The position numbers and the translations under genes are program-made. The notes under the pieces are model-generated. The model did not search any database. It was not told the origin of the DNA and saw only the letters and a program-made list of their open reading frames with translations. From contig PCCE01000004.1 in NCBI GenBank assembly GCA_002731575.1, forward strand, positions 18,013 through 55,260: a DNA stretch of 37,248 bases, read 5' to 3'. Shown one piece after another: positions 17,144 to 25,370 of this stretch; within the stretch, counting starts at the first letter, position 1; each line of letters starts with the position of its first letter. The DNA is from Gammaproteobacteria bacterium (GTDB taxonomy: Bacteria; Pseudomonadota; Gammaproteobacteria; Pseudomonadales; Azotimanducaceae).

Positions 17144-17644
17144 CTAGCGACTGGTTGCAGCAAAAGACCACCAATGCTCTGGGCGCGGCTGGTCCACGCC
17201 CATACCGGTCTTCGCCGCACGGGCATACCAAGCACGATCAAGGGTTTCAGGCTGTAGCACCCGAGAGAGGCGCACAGGGTATATGTCGCTCCCAATGCGA
17301 ATTCTGGCGTCCGCATTGACCAGCGCCCGGCCGGACCAGTACTTGCCGTCGCAGCGCGCGCAGCTTAGGTACATGGCCCCGGCTGCATCCGCCATGCAGT
17401 TCAGATTCACCGACCAAGGGATAATCCCCTGCACCTCAATTTGGCAGAGCCGTTCGTCGTTCGCAAAAGCCCAGTCGCTAACCGCTGCCGTCACCGTATT
17501 GCCGGACAATACCGTGCCGGGAATTCGCTCGCAGGGACAACGCACCACAAAGGTCATCAGCACAGCCAGCAGGGCAATGGCAAACATCGCGCCGAATAGC
17601 GATTTTACGTTCACCGACCCAGCTTGACTCACGGACTCATGCAT
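17144..17644 (-). CDS. Membrane-anchored hypothetical, possible FMN-binding split-barrel-like domain
   Basis: 166 residues. An N-terminal hydrophobic helix (FGAMFAIALLAVLMTFVV, about 17-34) anchors it. The rest is a small beta-rich domain with CQIEVQGIIPWSVNLNC, CARCDGKYWSGRALVN and DARIRIGSDIYPVRLSRV. The order of a 'transport' strand, a substrate-exposed strand, then an ARIRIG strand resembles the split barrel of nitroreductase/pyridoxamine-oxidase-like and DUF2255-type proteins, but this is a weak resemblance and no ligand residues can be assigned. It starts three bases after the stop of the amidohydrolase at 17648, so they are coupled. Confidence 0.7.
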   Translation of the reverse strand: MHESVSQAGSVNVKSLFGAMFAIALLAVLMTFVVRCPCERIPGTVLSGNTVTAAVSDWAFANDERLCQIEVQGIIPWSVNLNCMADAAGAMYLSCARCDGKYWSGRALVNADARIRIGSDIYPVRLSRVLQPETLDRAWYARAAKTGMGVDQPRPEHWWSFAATSR

Positions 17645-17647
17645 AGC

Positions 17648-18823
17648 TCAGACTCGTGCCTCAGGCCACAGGCGCAGGAAGTTTTCGCTATAAAACGCAT
17701 CCCGAACGGCAGGCTCGGAGTTGGCCAAAAACCGTTCAAAGCGACCGATGGGATCCTTGGTGCCCTCAAGGTGCGGGTAGTCGCTAGAGAAAAGATACAG
17801 GTCAGGGTGCGAGTCCTGCATCAAATAGGCGACATCTTCATGAGAGAAAGGAGTGAACGCCATTTGCTCAATGAGCTGTTGCGATGGTGCGCGCTCAAAG
17901 CGTACCGACTCATCTAAGCGACCGTAAATTCGCGTCACCCAATCAAGCCGCCGACACAACTCTGGAACCCACCCGGCACCCAGTTCTACGGCAGCGCCGC
18001 GCAGACCCGGATGACGCTCAAATACCCCATCGAGCAGCAGTACGCTCAAAAACATTTCCGGGGTCTGGTGCAGTACGGCCGCATCCTTGGTGCGCACATT
18101 TTCACCACCGCCAAGCCAGTCCTTCACCGGCGCGCGGCCATTGTTGCCCCAAGTTTTCGATACCTGCAGCGGCGCACCGCCAACATGCAAGACGAAGGGC
18201 ACACCGGCTTCAGCCAGCCGGGCCCAAAAACCCTCAAGCTCTACATGACCCGGCGAGCGATCTAGTGGTGCACGGTGAGGAACCCAAATAGCCTGCAGGC
18301 CCTGTTTAATCGCCCAATCAACCTCTTCGATGGCCCGAGCCGGATCATCCAGCGGTACAATCCCTACCCCCATCAACCGATCATCGGCAGCGCAGAAATC
18401 CAGCATATGCCGGTTATGCGCCCGGGTGGCCCCGTAACGCAGCAGCGGATCTTTCTTGCTGCTGGGATGGAAAGGCAAGGCAACCGAATGAGTGGCGAAC
18501 ACCAGTTGTTTTTTGAAACCCAACAGGTCCATGGCAGCAGAGCGGTCCTCGCCGTTGAATGCACCAAGCGCCTGAATCTCTTTCGAGTTCTCAATTAACG
18601 CATCGCCCATGGCCACTTGGGCAGCCACATGCTCTTGGGAATGGCGGCCACCTTGATCCATGATCTGGTCGACTTCTGCGTCGGTAACCACCGAGGCCGA
18701 GTAACTGACATTGGGAATGTCATCGCGCAGTGCCGGATCGGCATAGGCCTTCAAAAAATCCGGCAGCTCCATAATATGACTGTCGGCGTCGTAGTACGCC
18801 CGATCTGCTGATGCGTAAGCCAT
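17648..18823 (-). CDS. Amidohydrolase 2 family protein (ACMSD-like)
   Basis: 391 residues, ATG 18823 with GGGGGAGC upstream. The N-terminal metal motif is DADSH (12-16), the DxDSH variant typical of amidohydrolase 2 proteins. FVLHVGG supplies the barrel histidine and LYLFSSDYPHLEG the late aspartate. RHPGLRGAAVELGAGWVPEL is another recognisable stretch of the family. Members include decarboxylases acting on ring-cleavage acids and hydrolases of unknown substrate, frequent in aromatic and steroid catabolism clusters. It forms a two-gene unit with the membrane-anchored protein downstream. The exact reaction, decarboxylation or hydrolysis, cannot be decided. Confidence 0.9.
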   Translation of the reverse strand: MAYASADRAYYDADSHIMELPDFLKAYADPALRDDIPNVSYSASVVTDAEVDQIMDQGGRHSQEHVAAQVAMGDALIENSKEIQALGAFNGEDRSAAMDLLGFKKQLVFATHSVALPFHPSSKKDPLLRYGATRAHNRHMLDFCAADDRLMGVGIVPLDDPARAIEEVDWAIKQGLQAIWVPHRAPLDRSPGHVELEGFWARLAEAGVPFVLHVGGAPLQVSKTWGNNGRAPVKDWLGGGENVRTKDAAVLHQTPEMFLSVLLLDGVFERHPGLRGAAVELGAGWVPELCRRLDWVTRIYGRLDESVRFERAPSQQLIEQMAFTPFSHEDVAYLMQDSHPDLYLFSSDYPHLEGTKDPIGRFERFLANSEPAVRDAFYSENFLRLWPEARV

Positions 18824-19017
18824 GATGCTCCCCCTAATAAGTAGACGCTAAACATACCTCAATCGTCAGCCCGGCTAAACAGTTGAAAACGCCCTGCTCT
18901 CGCAGATTACTGACGGACAACTTATAGTCTGAGCAACACTATTCACTCGGCAACCTAGGCTGTCTAGCATCGCCCACTACACGCCTTACAACACTCTCAC
19001 CGAAACAAGGTTTTACC

Positions 19018-19794
19018 ATGCCCACACTACTGGACATTCTTTGGCAGCTTCATCAGCAACCCGACAGCGACCCCAGCGCACTGTTACAGCACGAGATCAG
19101 CGCTGACGAGGGTCAGACGCTGCAATTTCAGTTGCTGGAGCGGTGGCTCAATGAGGGTGAGGAACTGGGCGGCTGGAAAATCGGCATGACATCGGGCGAA
19201 TCCAGAGACGCGCTGGGGGTAGGTGTACGACCTTCAGGCTTTGTGCTGAAAAGCCGCATGTACGGCAGCGGCGCCAAGGTGCCACGGGCAGGCTTATTCA
19301 CTGGCGGCGTCGAGAACGAACTGTGCTTTGTTGTTGGCAGCAGGCTTGGCGAGGGTGCCACAACAGCCAGCGCCAAGGCCGCTATGGCTGGCTTGGCCCC
19401 GGGTTTCGAGATCAATCAAAAGCGGCTGCCTCCCGGCTCACCAGCCGGTCTGCGTATTGCTGACAATTTATCGAATTGGGGCATCGTTTCAGGAACGCCG
19501 GTACCTGACGAACAACTCAGCGCCGATCTGTCCGAGCTGGTTGTGACGTTGACCGAGCAGACCGCAACCGGCGACAGCATTATCGAACAGGTCAGCAGCG
19601 CGGGCCACATGGACCCACACTATGACTCCTTGGCTATTTTGGCCCGACGGCTCGCCGCCTATGGCCACGCGTTAGAACCGGGCCAACAAGTGATTACCGG
19701 CGCCTACGGCAAAACGCCGTTTACAGCAGGCATTTTTGCAGGCGAATTCAGCCTCGGCATCGGGCGGGTCGAAATGCAGCTCACTGCAGACTGA
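19018..19794 (+). CDS. 2-keto-4-pentenoate hydratase / oxalocrotonate decarboxylase family
   Basis: 258 residues, the usual length of MhpD-type enzymes. The motifs are GGWKIGMTSGESRDALGVG, then FTGGVENELCFVVGSRLG, where the ENE supplies metal-binding glutamates, and ADNLSNWGIVSG. These belong to the FAH-fold hydratases that add water to 2-hydroxypenta-2,4-dienoate or decarboxylate 4-oxalocrotonate. The step usually follows meta-cleavage of an aromatic or steroid A-ring; no ring-cleavage dioxygenase is in the window, so the feeding reaction is unknown. ATG 19018 follows AAGG, with a 194-base spacer from the divergent amidohydrolase. Confidence 0.9.
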   Translation: MPTLLDILWQLHQQPDSDPSALLQHEISADEGQTLQFQLLERWLNEGEELGGWKIGMTSGESRDALGVGVRPSGFVLKSRMYGSGAKVPRAGLFTGGVENELCFVVGSRLGEGATTASAKAAMAGLAPGFEINQKRLPPGSPAGLRIADNLSNWGIVSGTPVPDEQLSADLSELVVTLTEQTATGDSIIEQVSSAGHMDPHYDSLAILARRLAAYGHALEPGQQVITGAYGKTPFTAGIFAGEFSLGIGRVEMQLTAD

Positions 19795-19893
19795 CGGCTC
19801 TGTAAAGGCCATGATCGTATTCAACCTTTGACGGTTGAGCTATCATCAATGCCAACCTGGGCACCAGGAAAATACATTACAAGAGGCGGACTC

Positions 19894-20484
19894 GTGGCAG
19901 AGCAAAGCACCAAACCAGAACCCACACTGTTTTCACTATTGGCCAGAGATGCAGCACTGGCGGCAGCGGCCATCTCGCTCTGGGCTGCAGCGGATACTTG
20001 GTATCTCATCTCGGGTATCGGGCTTGCGCTGGCCGTGAGCGTTATCGACGCCGTTTTTGTCGGCTATGTGCTAGGCGCACTTTTCCATGAGTGGGGCCAT
20101 TACACCGGCGCCAAGGTTTCGGGAGCCAGCGCCCCCCGGGTCAAGCCCAAGGGCACATCACTGTTTCGCTTCAATTTTGATATGGCGACGAATACCCAGC
20201 GCCAGTTCCACTGGATGAGCTTTGGTGGCTGGCTCTTCCACTGGGGACTGCTGGCCATTTTGATTCTCACGCTGCCCTTCGACACCATCAGTCAAGTTGC
20301 ACTGGCGGCTTCGGTATTTGGCTTCGTAATCTATGCCACGGTCATTGAAACCGGTATTTTGCGGCAGACTATGGGCGGAGCCGACCCCGCTGAAACCTTG
20401 AGCCAACTGTCGGCTAAAACCTTTCGCCAAGCGGGCATTGCCGGCTCGGTGAGCGGTTTATTCGTGCTGGCTACACTTAGCTAA
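19894..20484 (+). CDS. Multi-pass membrane protein with HEWGH (HExxH) motif
   Basis: The start is set at GTG 19894 (AAGAGGCGG just upstream); the frame is open from 19828. 196 residues. Hydrophobic segments lie at about 20-33, 37-63, 110-125 and 131-150. The motif HEWGH is at 65-69 (ALFHEWGHYTGAK), on the end of the second membrane helix, as in site-2-protease-type M50 metallopeptidases. The second M50 motif (an LDG or NPDG-like aspartate) is not found, and YATVIETGILRQ offers only a glutamate. It could be an atypical intramembrane protease or a non-proteolytic membrane protein. The small NrtS gene follows. Confidence 0.78.
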   Translation: MAEQSTKPEPTLFSLLARDAALAAAAISLWAAADTWYLISGIGLALAVSVIDAVFVGYVLGALFHEWGHYTGAKVSGASAPRVKPKGTSLFRFNFDMATNTQRQFHWMSFGGWLFHWGLLAILILTLPFDTISQVALAASVFGFVIYATVIETGILRQTMGGADPAETLSQLSAKTFRQAGIAGSVSGLFVLATLS

Positions 20485-20542
20485 GAATAGGAGCTAACAA
20501 AAGGGGCTAAAGCATAAGCCGTGCCACCAAATCCATATCGCC

Positions 20543-20749
20543 TTGACGGACTTATACGTGTTTAGTTCGGAAATTCATTTCAGGGCTGTCAAAATCGCAG
20601 CCCTAGTCGGCTGCATATTGGCTGCGATCAATCACGGCGACAGCATTGCAGCCAATCAGATGAGCACCAGTGCTTGGCTCAAGGTAGCGCTGACTTTTTG
20701 TGTCCCTTACTGTGTTTCTTGGTATTCATCGGTTAAGGCCAAGGGCTGA
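20543..20749 (+). CDS. nrtS: NrtS-like small nitrate/nitrite transporter
   Basis: At most 68 residues from TTG 20543; GTG 20558, seven bases after GACGGA, is an equally reasonable start (63 residues). Two membrane helices are seen: AVKIAALVGCILAAI and WLKVALTFCVPYCVSWY. The INHGD loop signature and VPYCVS match the NrtS family, small proteins reported to support nitrate/nitrite transport. No nitrate reductase or regulator is nearby, so it looks like a stray gene. Start uncertain; family call fairly good. Confidence 0.75.
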   Translation: MTDLYVFSSEIHFRAVKIAALVGCILAAINHGDSIAANQMSTSAWLKVALTFCVPYCVSWYSSVKAKG

Positions 20750-20808
20750 CGAACCGCGTCCGCCCTCCTCTGATACCACCTTTTTTTGCGCCATAAGGCC
20801 GCACACAT

Positions 20809-21660
20809 TTAGGCATTCACTCCCGCCTCAGTGCGCGGGTCTCCGGCAACCCTAACGTGCCGCATAATGCGCGGTAGCGAGTAATCGTACGGCCGCGCCC
20901 GGTGCAGTACGCAGCGATTATCCCAAAGCACCAAATCACCCGGCTGCCAGGTATGCGCAAAAACCCTTGGCGACTGGCAGGCGAACTCCACTAGGCGACT
21001 GAGCAGGGCTTCTGAATCTTCCTCGCTCATACCCGGAATACCATAGGCGTGGCGACCAATGAACAGCGCCGCACGACCGGTTACCGGATGCACTTTTACC
21101 AGCGGTCGCAGAGGGATTTGCTGATTACCTAGGCCATAAGACGCGCCGCTGTTAACGCTATGACCGACCTTTGACTGGCTGTAAAAAAGCGAGTGATAAG
21201 CAGCAAGGTTGGCGATTTGCTCCCGGGTGGCCTGATCTAAGGCGTCATAGGCCGCACGCATATCGGCCCATTCGGTCTGGCCGCCCTGATCTGGTACTAC
21301 TTGGGCCGCCAAAATGGAGGCACGAGCGGATAGGGGCATATAGGTACTGTCCGTATGCCATCCTTCGTTACCTTTGAGAATTTGAAAATGGTCGCTGGCT
21401 TCATCCACCTTGGCGCCATCGGCTTTGCGATTGCTGATAGGAACAGACTTTTTGTCCGCAACAAGTTGCTCTAGATCACCAACCCGCTCGCCCATGGCGA
21501 TATGCGCGGCTTCTTCGATATGCTGCCCCGGAAACACCAGCACCGCGTACTCGTACCACGCAGCTTCTATGTCGCGCCACTGCGCATCGTTAAGGGTATT
21601 GAGATTCACTCCGGTGACTTTGGCCCCGAAATGACTTTCTGTTATCGCCTCTACTTTCAC
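20809..21660 (-). CDS. TauD/TfdA family Fe(II)/2-oxoglutarate dioxygenase
   Basis: 283 residues from GTG 21660, eight bases after AGGGGG. The iron ligands are His102 and Asp104 (WHTDSTYMP) and His253 (VLHRARPYD), with the 2-oxoglutarate-binding arginine about 11 residues on (LPRIMRH). Other marks are LWDNRCVLH and QVVPDQGGQTEWADM. The family hydroxylates small acids such as taurine, 2,4-D, alpha-ketoglutarate-dependent herbicides or alkyl sulfates. No sulfonate transporter adjoins, so use in catabolism of a carboxylic or ether compound is more likely, an inference. The aldo/keto reductase gene ends 65 bases upstream on the same strand. Confidence 0.94.
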   Translation of the reverse strand: MKVEAITESHFGAKVTGVNLNTLNDAQWRDIEAAWYEYAVLVFPGQHIEEAAHIAMGERVGDLEQLVADKKSVPISNRKADGAKVDEASDHFQILKGNEGWHTDSTYMPLSARASILAAQVVPDQGGQTEWADMRAAYDALDQATREQIANLAAYHSLFYSQSKVGHSVNSGASYGLGNQQIPLRPLVKVHPVTGRAALFIGRHAYGIPGMSEEDSEALLSRLVEFACQSPRVFAHTWQPGDLVLWDNRCVLHRARPYDYSLPRIMRHVRVAGDPRTEAGVNA

Positions 21661-21725
21661 CGCATCCCCCTGAGCCTAGGCTCTATTCTTTACTCTGATC
21701 GCTGCCTGTTAGCGTTAGCTTGTGA

Positions 21726-22754
21726 TTAGCTCGTACCAATTGACAACAAATTTTCCACTGGCTGGTACAGTTCCTCAAGATAGGTCACATCTTCTGCTGC
21801 TAAATCGATTGCTGCAGCGGCCACTAGGTTATCCAACTGACTGACCTTGGAGACACCCACAATAGGCGCAGTCACTTCCGGCTTGTTCATCAACCATGCC
21901 ACCGCAATCTGCGCAGGCGTGCACTCGTATTTACTCGCCACTTCGATAACCCGTTCAGCAATGGGAAACACGTGATCGCCATGGTAAAGGCTTTCCGTGC
22001 GCGCTCGGTCCTTGCCCTGGGAACGATTGGTGCTGCCGCCACTGAACCCGCCCTGATAGGAACCTGCAAGAATACCCCGGGCCAGTGGTGACCAAGGCGT
22101 AAGCGCCACCCCGGTGCTCGCACAATAGGGGTTCATTTCGCGCTCTTCTTCGCGATAGACCAAATTATGGTGATTCTGCATAGAGACAAACTGGGTCCAG
22201 TTGTTCATCTTGGCTGTTAGCTGCAGCTCGGCAAACTGCCAAGAAAACATAGATGAACCACCCAAATACAGCACCTTGCCCGCCTTTACCGCATCGTGCA
22301 GGGCTTCCAGAGTTTCTTCGATAGGCGCTTGGGCGGAGCCTGGAATGCCGTGGGGATGCCGGTGAATCACTAGGTGATCGATATAGTCATGGCCTGTGCG
22401 TTGCAGGCAAGCATCAATGCCTTCGCGAACATGCTTGCGTGACAGTCCGCCCTGATTGGCGCCACGACCCATGGGCATGGCGATTTTCGTTGCCAGCACA
22501 TATTCGTCACGCGGCAACAGCTCCTGCAGCAGCGCCCCTACCACCTCTTCTGAGGCACCAAGGCCGTAAATATCGGCACAGTCGAAATAAAACAAACCAT
22601 GGTCAATGGCGGCCTTAACAATGGGCCGGGCTTCATCTTGCGTCAGCGTCCAATCGCCTTGGTGACCGCGCCCGGGAATACCAAAATTCATTGTGCCCAA
22701 GCACAGCTGCGATACCCGCAGCCCGCTTTTACCTAGCTGTACCGCCTTCAACAT
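21726..22754 (-). CDS. Aldo/keto reductase
   Basis: 342 residues, ATG 22754 after AGAGGGGAAAACA. The catalytic tetrad is Asp58, Tyr63 (CADIYGLGASEE), Lys90 (LATKIAMPMG) and His131 (HLVIHRHPHG). The N-terminal LRVSQLCLGTMNFG and the C-terminal VAWLMNKPEVTAPIVGVSKV are typical of the AKR12/13-like YajO/YghZ group. It is an NADPH-dependent carbonyl reductase of unknown substrate. It is followed on the same strand by the TauD gene and probably shares its message; an extended -10 element lies about 40 bases upstream. Confidence 0.94.
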   Translation of the reverse strand: MLKAVQLGKSGLRVSQLCLGTMNFGIPGRGHQGDWTLTQDEARPIVKAAIDHGLFYFDCADIYGLGASEEVVGALLQELLPRDEYVLATKIAMPMGRGANQGGLSRKHVREGIDACLQRTGHDYIDHLVIHRHPHGIPGSAQAPIEETLEALHDAVKAGKVLYLGGSSMFSWQFAELQLTAKMNNWTQFVSMQNHHNLVYREEEREMNPYCASTGVALTPWSPLARGILAGSYQGGFSGGSTNRSQGKDRARTESLYHGDHVFPIAERVIEVASKYECTPAQIAVAWLMNKPEVTAPIVGVSKVSQLDNLVAAAAIDLAAEDVTYLEELYQPVENLLSIGTS

Positions 22755-22793
22755 TGTTTTCCCCTCTGCCTATGAATCACTACATCACTGCCT

Positions 22794-22802
22794 TTTATAG
22801 CA
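22794..22802 (-). promoter_or_regulatory. Extended -10 promoter element upstream of the aldo/keto reductase
   Basis: On the minus strand the bases read TGCTATAAA, an extended -10 (TGn plus TATAAA), about 40 bases before the ATG at 22754. No recognisable -35 stands 16-18 bases away, as is allowed for extended -10 promoters. Confidence 0.4.
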
Positions 22803-22988
22803 GAAAATCCCTTCGAAGCGCGGCTGCAGATTTGGTAAGAGACGCTGCAAAAAAATCCGCAGTAGGTCGGACCCGACTAAACCGCCACCTTGCGTCCATC
22901 TCTGTGTCGCAAAGAGAGTGCAGGAGTCTATTCCCAGCAGCCCTCTAGCTTTGTTAACGTATCTGGCTGAAGAAAAACGAGAATTGTC

Positions 22989-24494
22989 ATGAGTCAATCA
23001 ATCGCCGTGGTCGGCGCCGGTATCTGCGGCCTTTTTACTGGCCTGTCCCTCGCCCGCAAAGGCTTCGATGTCACATTATTCGAGCGTGATGTGCCACCAC
23101 CCGAAGGCGATGCCGAGGAGGCTTTTTTCAATTGGCAACGGCGCGGCGCAGCTCAGTTTCGTCACCCCCACGCCTTTTTGGGCCTTATGTGCAGTGTCCT
23201 TGGCGAGAACTACCCAGATCTGCTGGAGGAATTGCTAGAAGCCGGGGCGCGCAAAATGACCTTTGCGGATATGGTGCCAAAGCATATGGCTGATCAGTAC
23301 CAGCCAGAGGCCGGTGACGAAAAGCTGTGGATGCTGTTGTGTCGACGCGCCACCATCGAAACCGTGCTGCGCCGCTATGTTGCGCGAGAAGCCAATCTAC
23401 GCATTCACAGCCAAACCTTTGTCACCGATGTGATCGTTGAGGAAGAAGCGACCTTGACTGGCGAGACCACGTTAACGGTCACTGGCCTTGAACTTACCGA
23501 CCGACAAAACCAGAACCGTGAATCGATACACAGCACTGATGTTATCGTTAACGCCTCTGGCCGGGCCGACAAATTTTATCAGTGGCTGCAAAACAAGGGC
23601 GCTCACATCGACGAACAGCGCGACGACGCCGAGATCGTCTACTACACCAGGCACTATGAGTTACGCGAGGGCGTCAGCGAACCGGAACGCGACAGCGACA
23701 ATCCGTCTGCAGGCGATTTGGGCTATCTTAAGTACGGCGTATTTCCCGGCGACAACGGCCACTTCGCCATTATCGTCTGCTTGCCTAACGAGGAGAGTGA
23801 ACTGCGGACGGCAGTAAAAGACGGCGACAAATTTGACCAAATTTGCATGAACATCCCTGGCTTGGTGCCGTGGATCAGCCCAGAACAGGCAAAGCCCACC
23901 ACCAGCCCCTTTGGCATCGGCGAGATCCATGCAGTTTGGCGAGACTACATTCCCAGCGCCAGCGCGCCTCGCTTGCTTAACTACTTTGCTGTTGGCGACG
24001 CCGCTGCCCGCACTAACCCGCTGTACGGACGCGGCTGCAGCACCGGTACTGTGCACGCCCATTTGCTCAGCGAGGTGCTCAGCAGCGAAGCGGATCCATG
24101 GCAGCGGGCAAACGCCTTCAAAGCACAAACCGAGGCGGAAATTCGCCCGATCTTTAGCGCTAGCCTCAGTGAGGACAAACGGGGCATTAAAAAAGCTGCA
24201 GCCATCCGAGAAGGCCGCGGGGTCGAGACCGCCGGTTCGCTAAAGCAATGGTTTGCTCTGGCTTTTGGCGATGCACTGGTCGCTGCGGCGAAGTACCAGC
24301 TGCATGTGCACCGCGGCATCATGCGCACGGTTAACTTGGTTGAGAAACCGGGTATGTTTTTAGAAGACAAAAAAATCCGCAACACGGTACTGCGTTACAT
24401 GTTGCGAGGCCGTAAACGCAATGCAGCCGCACGCATTGAGCGCGCGGCTAGCCGCGAGGACATGATAAACAGCGTCTGCGATCCGTCCACATAA
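22989..24494 (+). CDS. FAD-dependent oxidoreductase / monooxygenase-like
   Basis: 501 residues. The N-terminal FAD-binding Rossmann motif is VVGAGICGLFTGLSLARKGF with the acidic strand end TLFERD. A second segment, RRGAAQFRHPHAFLGLM, is common in the halogenase and 2-polyprenyl-hydroxylase-like branch. NASGRADKF and FAVGDAAARTNPLYGRGCS are the DG and GD motifs of flavin hydroxylases. The C-terminal RGKRKNA-like basic region (about 468-490) is not recognised. It probably oxygenates or oxidises a hydrophobic substrate. The SDR at 24536 follows 41 bases later on the same strand. Signature tryptophan-halogenase WxWxIP is not seen. Confidence 0.87.
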   Translation: MSQSIAVVGAGICGLFTGLSLARKGFDVTLFERDVPPPEGDAEEAFFNWQRRGAAQFRHPHAFLGLMCSVLGENYPDLLEELLEAGARKMTFADMVPKHMADQYQPEAGDEKLWMLLCRRATIETVLRRYVAREANLRIHSQTFVTDVIVEEEATLTGETTLTVTGLELTDRQNQNRESIHSTDVIVNASGRADKFYQWLQNKGAHIDEQRDDAEIVYYTRHYELREGVSEPERDSDNPSAGDLGYLKYGVFPGDNGHFAIIVCLPNEESELRTAVKDGDKFDQICMNIPGLVPWISPEQAKPTTSPFGIGEIHAVWRDYIPSASAPRLLNYFAVGDAAARTNPLYGRGCSTGTVHAHLLSEVLSSEADPWQRANAFKAQTEAEIRPIFSASLSEDKRGIKKAAAIREGRGVETAGSLKQWFALAFGDALVAAAKYQLHVHRGIMRTVNLVEKPGMFLEDKKIRNTVLRYMLRGRKRNAAARIERAASREDMINSVCDPST

Positions 24495-24535
24495 GCAGAG
24501 TCGCAGCGATCATTTTTTCTAGGGAGGAAACCCAA

Positions 24536-25339
24536 GTGCAACAGATGCAGGACTTATTTTCGGTAAAGGATAAGGTCGTCGTGGTGACCGGCGGCTCACG
24601 CGGTATTGGCGAAATGATCGCGGCGGGTTATTTGGCCAACGGCGCCAAGGTTTATATTACCTCGCGCAAGGCGGCAGTTTGCGATGCCACCGCAGCCCGG
24701 CTGGCAGCTGATTACAGCGGCGAATGCATTTCCATTCCTGCGGATATGGCGAGCCTTGAAGGCATTGAGGGATTCGTTAGCACGCTGCGCGAGCATGAAA
24801 CTCATGTGGACGTATTGGTAAACAATGCCGGTGTTGCTTGGGGTGCACCCTTGGAAGAATTTCCCGAGATGGGCTGGGATAAGGTAATGGATACCAATGT
24901 TAAGGGCGTATTTTTTCTTACCCAGAAACTATTACCGCTACTGCAGGCTAACGCCGCTCACGACGCGCCGGCCCATGTGATTAACGTAGGTTCGATAGAT
25001 GGTATCAAGACACCAATTTTCGATAATTTTTCTTACGGCCCGTCGAAGGCGGCAGTTCATCATTTAACCCGGGTGTTGGCAGCGCACTTAATCAAGCGCC
25101 ACATAATCGTCAACGGCATCGCGCCGGGACCCTTCCCTACCTATATGCTCAGCGCCGGCGTCGGCGGGGGTGGCGATACAGCAAACACCGACTGGGATGC
25201 TTTGGGTCAATCTAACCCTCGTGGCCGCGTTGGTACCCCACAAGATATTGCGGGTTTGGCCATATTTCTCAGCTCGCGGGCGAGCGGTTTCACGGTAGGC
25301 GATGTAATTACCTGCGACGGCGGCTCGGTCGTTTCCTAG
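24536..25339 (+). CDS. Short-chain dehydrogenase/reductase (SDR)
   Basis: 267 residues from GTG 24536, eight bases after AGGGAGG (ATG 24545 is the alternative). Cofactor loop TGGSRGIG (18-25), NNAG (96-99), catalytic Ser153, Tyr167 and Lys171 in YGPSKAAVHH. ITSRK after the second strand suggests NADP. The loop PTYMLSAGVGGGGDTANTD gives a glycine-rich substrate lid. The C-terminal GDVITCDGGSVV is classical. It probably dehydrogenates an alcohol produced by the FAD oxidoreductase just upstream, an inference from the 41-base spacing. Confidence 0.93.
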   Translation: MQQMQDLFSVKDKVVVVTGGSRGIGEMIAAGYLANGAKVYITSRKAAVCDATAARLAADYSGECISIPADMASLEGIEGFVSTLREHETHVDVLVNNAGVAWGAPLEEFPEMGWDKVMDTNVKGVFFLTQKLLPLLQANAAHDAPAHVINVGSIDGIKTPIFDNFSYGPSKAAVHHLTRVLAAHLIKRHIIVNGIAPGPFPTYMLSAGVGGGGDTANTDWDALGQSNPRGRVGTPQDIAGLAIFLSSRASGFTVGDVITCDGGSVVS

Positions 25340-25370
25340 GCCGCACTCACAAGACCAAAACTGGGCCTAG
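25336..25370. terminator. Inverted repeat between convergent SDR and acyl-CoA-dehydrogenase-like genes
   Basis: CTAGGCC (25336-25342) and GGCCTAG (25364-25370) form a perfect 7-base stem with a 21-base loop, covering both stop codons. A run of five T follows at about 25379-25383 on the plus strand, a little far for a textbook terminator. Confidence 0.35.

Noticed and set aside
18901-18930. TATAGT hexamer upstream of the keto-pentenoate hydratase gene
   Set aside because: No -35-like hexamer at 16-18 bases and no extended -10, so not listed as a promoter.
22803-22988. Rest of the spacer before the FAD oxidoreductase
   Set aside because: No conserved ORF, hairpin or promoter for the plus strand could be supported.
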